Shown one piece after another: positions 23,141 to 35,500 of a DNA stretch of 64,000 nucleotides. Source of the stretch: Glandiceps talaboti (lineage: Eukaryota > Hemichordata > Enteropneusta > Spengelidae); contig NC_135554.1 of assembly GCF_964340395.1 (NCBI RefSeq), positions 26,233,592 through 26,297,591 of the forward strand, given 5' to 3'. Below the pieces are notes generated by a model. It was not told the origin of the DNA and made no database searches. It saw nothing but the letters and a program-made list of their open reading frames with translations. Position 1 is the first letter of the stretch. Every line of letters begins with the position of its first letter. The position numbers and the translations under genes were made by a program.

Positions 23141-23632
23141 GATCATGTGGTAGATTATTGTTGCACTTCTATGAATCGTTTTACTCGGTCCTCAATTTTA
23201 GATTTGATGTATTATATCATTTTGTCAGGTAAACAAGGGTATATGATTTTAGCTAGTAATGTCAGTATCAACTGTAATAAACCTTGAAGTAACTGTTTTC
23301 TAAGTCAAGGTGTCAAGTTTTCAATCATGTACAGTTTTGAAGACTTTTTTCTTCACAATGAATATATGTATAGCAGTTTGTATATGGTATTAATTTGTTA
23401 TTTTGATGAAATAAGCTAAACATATTTTGTAAAATAAAATATTTTGTTAACTGTTTATCTTGCTTCCAGCTATTCTTGAAGAATCATACTGTGAGAGTTT
23501 ACATTGTTTATATGTGTGTACAAATTGTATGGTAGTTAAAACTTGAGTTTGAAAGTTTCCATGTACCAAACATGAGATGAAGCCACTTCTTGCTGTAGGT
23601 AAGGGTTGTTGGTGGCCAGATACTTAAACCAT

Positions 23633-23898
23633 CAGTTTCCTGTTAACACAGTGGCAGGGTTCATGCCAAAGTCAGTGTTTGATAAATTCGTCATGTATGT
23701 GAGGAAAAGTGTTGTTCAGTTTGACCCTACCAAAAAGTGCAGGTTTCCCTTAGCAATACAGTTTCCTGTTAACTGTGGCAGGGTTGATGTCTAGTCTGTG
23801 TTTGATAAATTCGCCATGTATCGCGAGGAGAGTGTCGTTCAGTTTGACCCTACCAAAAATTGCAGGTTTTCCCTGGGCAATACAGTTTCCTGTTAACA
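23633..23898. repeat. ~125-bp direct repeat, two copies plus start of a third
   Basis: CAGTTTCCTGTTAAC recurs at 23633, 23759 and 23883, with TTTGATAAATTCG and CAGTTTGACCCTACCAAAAA between. Confidence 0.95.
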
Positions 23899-24715
23899 CT
23901 GAACCCATGAGGGACAGCTTTCACTGGACTTCTTGAGTGTTGAAAGAATTATGTGACGTAAATACAGATTATTATCATTTATTATGATTACACCAGTAAT
24001 CACAGTTTTACCAATTTTACATGAAATACCACACACACTGGGAAACAGTCAAACACAAGACAGTATATCATGTTTATGACACTACACATACACACACAAG
24101 TCAGTATACAGAAAATACATATACATTACACACTGGTCAGATTTGAATTAATGGTAGTTTATTTTCTCTGCATTTTGGTCAATTAAGACAGACTACATCA
24201 TTTCACGTACAGTGAGAGGTTAAAAACCTGACAAGGCTGAGACAAATATTGAAAACCGATATCCTACAAAATTATGACATGATTTGAAATAGTTGCAGCA
24301 ACTTCGGAAATTTTAACAAAGTTTACTGGTACTCAAGATGACATTAGACATGTAACAATATATTTTGCACCAAATCACAATAATCATAGTTGTTGTAGTA
24401 CAAAATGAGTGGATTCACAAAAAATTCTCCAAAGTTGTACATTCACTTAGCAAAAGCTTTCAAAACTGACTATAGAAAATACCGTGTGCAGTGAAAAAGT
24501 TTTGAAAAGATTTAGTCACACTACTAAATTAGTCTATAGACATTTGTGACATGATATCAGCCAGGAAGCCTGATAGGGCTGAACAACATGACGTATCTTA
24601 CAGACTAACTAGCTAAATATGTTCAACTGTAAACAATGGCAAAAAGCTAAACTTTTCTTTGACCCTAGCACCAAGATTTAACACTGAAATGATAAAACTC
24701 TCCTTTTTTTTGTAT

Positions 24716-25050
24716 TAAAGTGGCCATATGGATGAGGATTGGGTATTTATTTTAAATTTTTGATATAAAAAACAATTTTGTCATGGCTTTCTATTTGCAA
24801 AGTCAGACCAAGTCTGTGTTGCAACTCAATACATTGCAAAAAGCTGAACAATGTGTTAAAAGTTAGTTATTGTACATACAATAACAAAGATTTTACACAT
24901 TTATTAATCTTTTGAATGTTATTGGGTTACAAACAAGGACTTGACATATGTTGTTTCACACTGACCTTGCAACTGGGATGCCATGACAGAATTGTTTTAT
25001 AAATTAGAAATCCAAAATATATACTCATCCTCATCCATATGGCCACTTTA
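24716..25050. mobile_element. 335-bp MITE with TAAAGTGGCCATATGGATGA ends
   Basis: The left end TAAAGTGGCCATATGGATGA is matched by its exact reverse complement at the right end; weaker pairing continues inwards. AT-rich, no coding frame. Confidence 0.85.
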
Positions 25051-26334
25051 AAAGCAACTATTTTGAACCATCCTACCAGTATTTTGCACAGAAATCTTTG
25101 TCTACATGTACTACTGGTATACTACAATGTATTAGAAAAATAATAGTGGAGTTATGTTCACAAAACAGTTCTACATGAAATTTGTGGGAATCATTGCTGT
25201 TAACAAAATATGTATATCCCATGCAAAGCACAGATTATTTTCTAGTAAAACAAACAGTTCAAGACCACAGCTATGTTTTCTTCAAAATAAGCTATTACAA
25301 ATAAGACTGTCTTTGCAAGTTATGATGAAAACTTCCCAGTACGGAACACTGACTTGAAATCGTATCAATCATCAATTTATATAAATATGGATGTCTGAAT
25401 ACATGTATTAAATAATAATTATCAAGATTACAGTGGATGGTTTGAACAAACTTCTAAGGAAAATAAAGGTAGTAGATTTGTACAAACTTGAAGTAGGTAG
25501 ATCTAATCTACTTTTGACTGCATCTATAAGATTACATTTGAATGATATCTCAAGAAATTCAAGGTATATTGTAAATAATTATAATGCATTACTAGTAAAT
25601 ATATTTGATATCAAATCTCTGTAAAAAATCTAAATTATACATCACCAATATTCCCTTTCTTGCATTGTCTGTTTCTTTGATTTGAATGACAAAAATGTTA
25701 TGTTAAACAAGAAATAGTACACAAGATTACAATAAATTGGTTGAGTATAAACTCTTTTCCTGAGGTAGTTTTCATTATATTGATTTCTAAGACAAATATT
25801 GTGTCTGAACTTAATATCATTCTTTTATTGACATGATTTTATATTTCAGAACTAATATAATTGCCAAAATTTTACCCTAGGTTGAAAAATTACAACTATT
25901 TTTCAGTAGATTGACAGCTATGATATTGGGTCTATGCTACATGTGTGTGTATTGTAGACTATTGCCATTACACCAACATTTGTCTGTATTTGTAGTGTTT
26001 GGCATGAAAACATGGTGCCCTGATATTACAATTTAGTAGTCCGAGGAGGCATACTGACCAAAAAATATATCTGATTTCGCTTTCAGTCAGAGCCTCCCCA
26101 GACTAACATTTTACAGGAAGTTACAAATTAAACCCTGGTATAGTTTTCAAAACTTCAGCAACTATTAAAATAAAAAGTCTTTTCAAGGAAAAATCATAAT
26201 GTTTCTATCTTGTTTGTAAATCATGGCAAAATTGATACTCTTGAAATGATATTGCGTCATTGTTAATAAAATAACCACATGGTAAAAATGAAGTCTGATT
26301 GGACAATCATGAACAATACAGAGTTTTACTTTGT

Positions 26335-26365
26335 TTCCCAACCAATCAGACTGAACCTTATAAAA
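26335..26365 (+). promoter_or_regulatory. Promoter-like CCAAT plus TATA pair
   Basis: ACCAATCAG is followed about 15 bp later by TTATAAAAGGC on the plus strand. An inverted CCAAT-containing arm (AGTCTGATTGG) lies upstream at about 26292. No gene is visible downstream on this strand, so this could be an element's internal promoter or chance. Confidence 0.3.
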
Positions 26366-26499
26366 GGCTTCAGATACGAAGCTAGGGAATACAAGTTATC
26401 ATTGTCAGGATAGAGTTAGGCTCTCTCACATAAACCAAATCATGACTTTGAGTGGTTTCCTTTTTTCATTTTGATGGGTTTTTTAAAATTGTTTCATTA

Positions 26500-26567
26500 G
26501 CTTCAAAGTTCTTCATGCCAAGGGGGTGCCACACACTGAACACTGACAAGGCAATCCAACACAATCT
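26500..26567 (-). repeat. Duplicate of the FAAH last-exon end in the 3' UTR
   Basis: On the minus strand, just after the FAAH stop, the sequence repeats about 65 bp of the last exon: GTGTTCAGTGTGTGGCACCC then GGCA-GAAGAACTTTG, with small changes. It is a tandem duplication and lies downstream of the stop codon. Confidence 0.85.
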
Positions 26568-26568
26568 T

Positions 26569-29500
26569 TTATTTGATGGCTTTTTCTAATTCTTTCATTA
26601 ACTTCAGACAAAGTTCTTCTTGCCACGGGGGTGCCACACACTGAACACCAACAGGTAATCCAACACTGTCTTTCATCGCCTGAAATGTCCAATAGTGATA
26701 TTGTCAATAAACAAAAATTTACATCTCACACGGTAATTTTTTATCATTCTGTTCAACAGACTGAAATACAGCTCAAATAAAATATCAAAATATGTGTTAT
26801 CTCACCTTGATAGTCAATTTGTCAGCTCTGTCTCTCTGAGGAAAATTTTTCATTTCCTCGTCATCTGCTTCTGTTACCGTGGTAACAGGCACACTGCCTG
26901 CTGGGAAGTTTAACAGGTTGTATAAGGAGCAATAGGTGGCAACAACTGAAGAAAAAAAGATAAAGAGTCACAGTCTTATAATTATTGGATGTCAACTAAC
27001 TATCATCACTATATAGGGTACAAAGTACATAAAAAAACATCACCCACATTATCAGTGATAATCACATACACCATAGTAAGTTTAAGGTCATATCTTTGAT
27101 TAAACAATAAAGTACCGATAATACTAAAATGTCTCACATAAATCAAAATACTGTACACGTACTCTGTGTGCGTATGATAAAATAATAACAGGTCAATTAA
27201 CGGTCATGGTCAATATCTTCAAATAATGATACTAACATTTCAATACAATAAGTGCACCAATCCATCAATCATATCCTAGATGCACGTAGTCAACACTTTA
27301 GATATAGACCATCAATTTGTTGCCAAAGTTCAATATAATCTAATCTTTATTTATCTCAACTCTCCCTCATTTTTTTGTTGGTAGTTTATACTGTGTGCTA
27401 TCACTTTATGAAAAGTCATATTTGACCATGTCTTTCCACCGGGGTAAATCTTGAACAGAGAATGTGTAAATGTGGTGAGTATGAGATGAAATTCCACTTA
27501 ATTTACCCCAGTGATCTCTCCTGTGGGGGCTGTAGACTGTCAAATGTGGTACTTCATCTCATACTACCCCTGGACAGAGATGGTGGTTAGGTGGGTCACA
27601 GGTTGGGTAAAGCTTGGGTAAAGGTGGGTAAATTTGACTTTTCGTGTAGTGTATGTTTTATCTCTGTAAATCACATTTTATCTCATGCCGTAGACGTCTT
27701 GGAGTTTTAAAGAAATTCATTTCAAATGAAACATTTGTACAAATAAAAATTGAAAATAAAGTGATAATTTATTACTCACATGTGAGATCACCTGCTTCTT
27801 CACTTTTACATGCTGGTATAGCAAGTACAGGACATATCATAACATCAATGCCACTGTCTTTCCATGTTGTCAGGGTTTCCTGTATGTATGACTGGTGGAG
27901 ATAATCAAAATAGAATGAATGTTTATTGTGGAGTCATGATGGGTGAATGGTTAGCATGACCGGCTTGGAATCTACAGGTTGCAGGTTCGAGCCCCGTCGC
28001 TGCCTGCTGTTTGTTTCTGAGTGGCTAAAGTCCTTGGGCAAGATTTGAACCACGACTGTGCCTCAGTCAACCCAGCTGTATAATTGGGGACCTGGTAGGA
28101 TGTAGGTTGCAATGTGAAGGCTTTAATCCTATGCGCTTAAAATGGCTGCAATGGATTGTATGCTCCCCGGGGAGTTGAGGAAGACTAAAGGCCGTTGTGT
28201 AGATGTCGTGTACCTCATTTGAGAAATGTGACAAGTTTGAAAGATAAATAATTACTATTTCAAATAAAAGTTCCTACAACATATTAACTGAATAATTTTC
28301 AGTGAATTATTTATTTATTTATTTACTGCCATTACTGTATTGAGAAAAACATGATACAGGAACCAATCACATATTACACAGATACCAAAATTAACATTTT
28401 ACATAGAATAAATAAAACACACACACACACACACATCAAAATCTAACAAAATAAAAGACATGATACATGATAGTTGGTTTACATACAAACAATATACTTC
28501 AGTTGCAGTCATTTCTGTTTTACAATAATTTTCCTAGGATCATAATTATTTTCAACTAACTGATGGCAAGTCAATTACTGCTGCACTAAGCCTTTCAGTT
28601 GATATTAGTGTTTGCTTATGTTTGACTAACAACTGTACAGCCATAATTAGCAAGTCACATAATGAACCGACAAAAGCCATGCAAGTACATTTACCCATGA
28701 ATATGTAGAGGGAGAAAATAACATAAATACATGTGTAACTACTATTTAGATACTCACATCTCTCTTTAAATGCAACTGCCACAATTTGTAAACAGAACTG
28801 AATAAAAGAAAAAACATTGATAAAGATATGTAAATTGTTATTCATCTAGCAACTCATAATGACACAGCCCCTTAGGTTACTTGTATTTTCCTTGGCTAAC
28901 TGAACACAAATTCTGGGGAATAATATCTAATTAATCTCTTGAATGTTTGCATTCAACGGTATATTTTATCAACAGTATATTTTTATCATCACAAGAGTTT
29001 TGTTTCACTGCACACTGATAATTACAGCAACTTTTCAGATAAAACAACTACTAGTACTTGTTGATTATGATTTATTTACCAAATATAGTTATAAATAGAA
29101 AGACTATTTTTTAAAAATAGATATTATCACCTGGAAGTACGATCTGTTTGTATATCCCCTAGCCTGTTCCATAAGTTGAACAAACCATTTTTAATTTTGT
29201 ATTCATTTTTCTGGCAACTTATCGTAGAAGATGACTAATTAGCTACATACTGGTAGCACTTTGACTAATTATGTAGTTTGACTTCTGGATGACTCTCTTT
29301 AGTAGCCTCAATTTATTTCTTTTATCATACACTTTCAAATTGACTTACCCCATACACTTTCAAATTGACTTACCTTATGCCATATGTACGACTAATTATT
29401 GACTGGATTCTTGGAGACTATCATTCAAGATATAACAAGACAGTTTGATTGTTAGTAAAAGGAAGTTACCGGTAATTAGCCACCTCTAGGCAAGCATGAA

Positions 29501-32500
29501 GAATAAATCACACAGGGTCATTCAACATTGAGTTCACACATGCAAAAAGATTCTTTTGTGCCAGCTGAAAACACAGTATCATAACATTATTGTCTCTATT
29601 GTTCACTGTTTTAAATGGCTGATATCAACAACATGTGTTTCCATGAACTCTTCTGGTTGAATCTGACATAATACATGTAAAAATAGATATTGCTGGTTTG
29701 TTAACTTTGCCTGGGTGTGAAATGCCATTATACCTACCCAAAACCCAAACACAAATTGTGCAATTCTCTTCAGAAAGGAAGGCAAGAAATAAGTTTTTAG
29801 TTGCACTCCAACTAACGGATCCATATCTTCGTCCTGACTAAATAAAAGATAAAACAAAGCTACATATGACAAGTGTCTTTCCTTTTCACTGCATAGAAAA
29901 TAATCTGGTAATTTTTCTATAGATACACAAATAGGAAAACTACACTTACTTGCACTCTATGCTTCATATATCTAACTTAAGCCCATGTATGTAAACACAC
30001 ACACACACACACATACTCTCACACACATCCCATACCCCCTTCCAACCACACATATTTATGTAAACCTGTCACTCTTAGTGTCTGTGTGTCTATATATAGT
30101 GAGACTGTGTGTTGTATTTACATGTATTCATGTTATTTGAAGCAGAAATAAAAGTCATTGCAATAGACAACACTTGTGTCTTACAGTCTACTTACAAGTA
30201 AGTTTTCAAAGTTTCAAAGTTATCTGCAAATGCTCCCTGAAATGTCATTGTCAGTGGGTGCTCATATACATCATCCATTCCTGGTGGTTTGAATGGAATA
30301 AGCTGAAACAACAGACAAGTTATGAAGTCGTGTTATCAGAAACAAACATTTAAAAAAATATTTTTGCCAAAGTTGTTACTCAGCACCAAGTATGTATACA
30401 CACATAGAATGGAAGAGTTATAATCTATTTGAATAATTTACATCTGTGATATGACAATCCACATATCCAATTTATACAGACTATTTCCTAGTTTAATACG
30501 TTCACTGTTTGGATGATAACACCTTTTGAGTCTCATCTTTCTGTAAAATAAATCACACCTAGTAAAGTGAATAAATTATTTATCAGTAAATTACATCCTA
30601 TGTAGTCTAAGACTTACTGTATGTCCTGCTTTCTCCAGAGCATCCTTTGCCATGGCAACAGCACGTCTACATGGTGGAGTTGCTATGACAAAGTTATCAT
30701 AGTCATAGTAACCAATACGTAACTTCCTGCCATCACTGTACACCTTGTGAAGGAAACACAATGCATATGATTACACACACAATACAACCAAATTATAGGT
30801 GTGGTTCCAATCTCCATCTGTCATAGCTTGACTTTTCTATTTTTCAATAGAGAATGCATACTCTCCTAGGACAAGATGTAAGTAGTAAATTATATCCACA
30901 CTCATCCCCAGTTTATCCCATATTTTGGTTCATTTTTGTCATTTCTGATGGAATGGTAGCATAGATGTACACAGACTAGATTGAAACTGAATCTTCTTCA
31001 CTTTAATCATGCAATGTATTAAAGAAGAATCAAAATCCTGTGATGATCTATATGTTCACATAATGCTGATATATTCCTTTCTACACATATACACATCTAG
31101 ATTATTATGACACAGCTCCTTTAGATTACTATCACACAGCTATTTCCTACCTGTTCTTGGAATGGGATGGGAATAACTGTTTTATCTAAGGCAAACATCT
31201 CTGGAACTAATAGTGCCTTCATTCCCAATACCACACTGTCAACATCCTGTGCCATCACACCTACAGATCCTGACACTGTACAGACCATGCGAAAACAAAT
31301 TATTAAAAGAAATATATCACCTGACTTGAAATGATTTTTAGATTACATTACTAAATAGGAATTACATGTAATAGATTGGTTCTGTACACATGAACACTAA
31401 AAACTAAACTTAGAGTTTTCCTTTAGACTGGAGATACATGTATAATGTGTATATTTATAGGTTCTATATAAGTATGTATAATTCTGTTTCTCATTGTAAC
31501 ATCTTAAAAAATTTAAAAAAAACAAAACTTGTACGAGTACATGTTGGTGATATTTTCAATTCATAATTTTACTATCCATATGATACCTGTGCTGACTAAA
31601 TTCAGTCACAGTCTGAATGACTTAGAAATGACAATTAAAGTCAGAATGAAACTATCAGTGATGTTGGAATTTTTTTAATCCTGGGCATTGATTTCTTAAC
31701 AAATTTTTGCTGGATGAAGAAACATAGGGTTGGTTTGGGCATGAGACACATAAGGCTGCCCTAAGCACTTACACTCTATGAATTGTGCACATGTATTATC
31801 AAAATGTTACCTTTACCATGTATTGTCTGATCAGTAAGAGTGTTTTATTCAACTCTTGTTCATAACTTGCAGTCTTAATTTTCATCTTTCATTTGTCTCA
31901 CATACAAAATCAATGTCCAATGTATATATTGTATGTATATGGTCATAAAGTATACTACTATGATCCTTATCATCTGTTTGTAAGTTCTTTCCTCACCTGA
32001 TTTTTGTCCAGGGATAGCACTAGCACTTCCTAAAGAACTGTAAAGGAAGGGAATGACACCTGGCATTCAGTTCATTTCAATATAACTTTATTGTCCTCAA
32101 TGGAAATTTCTCTTTAGTTTCACCCCAAAGAAACAAAAATACAAATTATTTGCAAAATGTAGAGAAGTAATCATATAAGAACTGTCAAGCTTTCCATTGG
32201 GACAGGTTTCATTATAAACTTCATTCATTATACAGATGACTTTATTGTCATAGTTTCAAGAGTGGTTCTAATTTATCATATACTGGTATATCATATAATT
32301 ACCTTGTACTTCAACATTTACATTTCCTTATTATATCTATGGATTTTGCTGAATATATAAACTTTTTATTTCTGGTTGAATTTGTGTGTTTCAATTCTTT
32401 TTGCAATGCTAGACTTTTATTCTTGTTGTTAGCTCATTTGCCATCTATCTATGCAGTCTGGGTCTGAACCCAGTACCCATCCATACCAGTGCTGGCTAGC

Positions 32501-35500
32501 TTAATTATTATCAACCAGGCCATACCTAACAATACAGCATTCTCCTTAGTATTTCATTTTGCTTAAACACTAGAATGCTGCTCAGTGACAGCTATATTCA
32601 GTTTCAAAATTTGTCTTTGGATTAATAAAACATATTTTATTAACATGTTTCAAATGGTATACAGCTTCATAAGAACACAAAGCTGCTCGAGAGATCGAGA
32701 AAGCATGCCCACTGTATGAATTTGTATTACATGGGGTATATAAAGTACACTTTTGTAATTTGAGCAAAGTGAACGAGTTGAGAGTTTACTGTTAATCAAG
32801 TCAGCAATGTAACCAGGAGTAGTGTTATTGAGTGCTTTGTAGGTGATTAGTAGTACTTTGTATTGAAGCCTGTAATGGACAGGTAGCCAATGAAGAACAC
32901 AAAGAACCGATGTGATGTGATCTGTTTTCTTTGTACATGACAATCCTATATATATGTTCCTAGGAATCCTGATATTCTTACCTAATTCTCCCATGGGTAG
33001 GTTTAATTCCATAGATGCCACAGAAATGTGATGGGATTCTCACGCTACCTAAAATATCAGTACCTATTCCTAGTATTGATCCATTGAGTGCAATTAATGC
33101 TGCCTCACCACCGGATGAACCACCCGGAGATCTTTCCGGATTGACTGGATTTACAGTTTCTCCATAGACTGGATTGCTGCTAACCATACTGAAAGTGAAA
33201 TGGTGAAGATATACTGAGTCAATGGTATATTAAACTTACTATAGCTCCTTGTTGTAAGACATTCTTACCTGAGTAATATTTGAGGTACATTGGTTCTTAC
33301 AAAGGGTATATCACTTTGTTGTAAGACATTCTTACCTGAGTAACATTTGAGGTACATTGGTTCTAACAAAGGGTATATACCACCTTGTTGTAAGACATTC
33401 TTACCTGAGTAACATTTGAGGTACACTGGTTCTAACAAAGGGTATATCACTTTGTTGTAAGACATTCTTACCTGAGTAACATTTGAGGTACATTGGTTCT
33501 AACAAAGGGTATATCACTTTGTTGTAAGACATTCTTACCTGAGTAACATTTGAGGTACATTGGTTCTAACAAAGGGTATATACCACCTTGTTGTAAGACA
33601 TTCTTACCTGAGTAACATTTGAGGTACACTGGTTCTAACAAAGGGTATATCACTTTGTTGTAAGACATTCTTACCTGAGTAACATTTGAGGTACATTGGT
33701 TCTAACAAAGGGTATATCACTTTGTTGTAAGACATTCTTACCTGAGTAACATTTGAGGCACATTGGTTCTAACAAAGGGTATATACCACCTTGTTGTAAG
33801 ACATTCTTACCTGAGTAACATTTGAGGTACATTGGTTCTAACAAAGGGTATATCACTTTGTTGTAAGACATTCTTACCTGAGTAGCATTTGAGGTACATT
33901 GGTTCTTACAAAGGGTATAGCTCCTTGTTGTTTGAGTATCTGGACAACCACACTGTCATCTGGTACTGGCTGGTGGACAAACTTACCAAAACCTAGAGTT
34001 ACATCATAACCCTGTCAACAAAACAGAATAAAATATCACAATAAAAATCAGTTGATTCTCTGTTCACATCTCTGACTTCCATAATTTGTGTGAATTTATA
34101 GTCAATGTGTTAAATTCAATGTAATATTTACTTTAAAATTTGGATGAGACCAAATAAGGGTTTTGAATAAAAAAATTCATTAGCGTTACAGAATTAATTA
34201 AAGGGTAATCAATATACATAATTGTGTCTTTCACATTAAGTCAACAGACCTGGGCTTGCTTGTCTAAAAAATACCCACCCCCCTTCCAAAATCAAACACA
34301 CAGGCATATAAGTTACCATCAAAGCAAAATAAAAACAACATATACAGCAATGCACATGCATAAACAAATACATACACACCTACATGTAGATGGTGTTTAC
34401 GACATTGTACATGCAAACTTGATGGAGGTTAACATTTACCGAATAACAAAGTATTATGGATATCTAAAAGTGTTGACTTGAGATATATTTGCTTATTTTT
34501 TTTTTACAAAACTACCTTCATATGTATATTTTCTTTGATGCTGACAGGAACACCATAGAGTAAACCCTTCTTGTCTTCATCCTGTTCAAGTTCCTTGGCC
34601 CACTCCTACAGAAATATAGTTTTACATCAATACATTGAGTTGACTATATTCATCTGTCAATGATATCCATTCAATTCAAGAGGCAAAAGCTGAGTATTTG
34701 GGCATAGTTTTCGATGCATATTGCAAAGGTACTCGCAGTATTGTACTTATTGAGGTACACTAAACAACCCTTGCAATTATAAAACTGAACTGAAACCTGG
34801 TATCAAGATATACTTTATAAATGATCCGATGATATAATTTATCATTATGTATAAAAATGTTCATGACAGCCCTACTATGCAATCAACTGTTCTAGCAATG
34901 CTAGAAGACTGTAATGTTATAAAAGACTGGACATGCATTGACATTAACATTATACTGAAAAGTGGTTTTGTTGAAGTATTTTCACTTGAGTCAAAAGCTT
35001 CATACACTCAGCCTGTGCCCCTTTCATTTCTGATTATTGATACATATCATGATATTATGATTGATGTCTATAAGGTGTGACATTTCAACAAATATTAAAA
35101 TGATTCATCATTTTAGAAATGAATGACTTATTGATATTTGTTTGTTCTTATTTTGTTTCATAAATCAAATTTCATTTTCATGTAGGGACCTGACACTAGT
35201 AACAAATGACTTGAATTTTGAGTACAAAACTACATTAGGAATGAACAATGCTTTGATAGGAAATTACTGGTGTGTTTAGTTGATATAATCGTAACAAGAA
35301 AGAAATATTCACCTCAGCTTCTGCAACAGGTTCAGTAACACAGTTTGCTTGACAAGTGCATTCCATGGCCTGTGTGGAGAGATGAAAACACTCATTTTTT
35401 TTAATAATGGGATTACATTAATTATTAAGTTATGTGATTCACAATATTATAAGTAAATGAAAGCTCACACCAAGACAGATTGAGAAAAGTAAATCATGCA

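Larger units (their letters stand above)
21754..26568. other. Intergenic DNA between UBE2U and FAAH 3' ends
   Basis: Both genes converge here. It holds the UBE2U 3' UTR, a 96-bp tandem array (22715-23140), a 125-bp two-copy repeat (23633-23884), a repeat shared with 19.9 kb (about 24030-24135), a MITE (24716-25050) and a promoter-like CCAAT/TATA pair near 26340-26360. No supported gene. Confidence 0.5.

Noticed and set aside
27948-28010. Possible tRNA gene
   Set aside because: Box A and B are present but the cloverleaf is not complete, and a SINE body follows with a second genomic copy.
28552-28845. 97-codon minus-strand frame
   Set aside because: Only 40 nt of it (28758-28797) is coding, as FAAH exon 13 in a different frame; the rest is intron.
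33246-33920. CRISPR-like or gene-like repeated 66-aa frames
   Set aside because: Continuous tandem repeats without spacers in an animal genome; the repeated frames are antisense-phase readings of FAAH exon/intron sequence.
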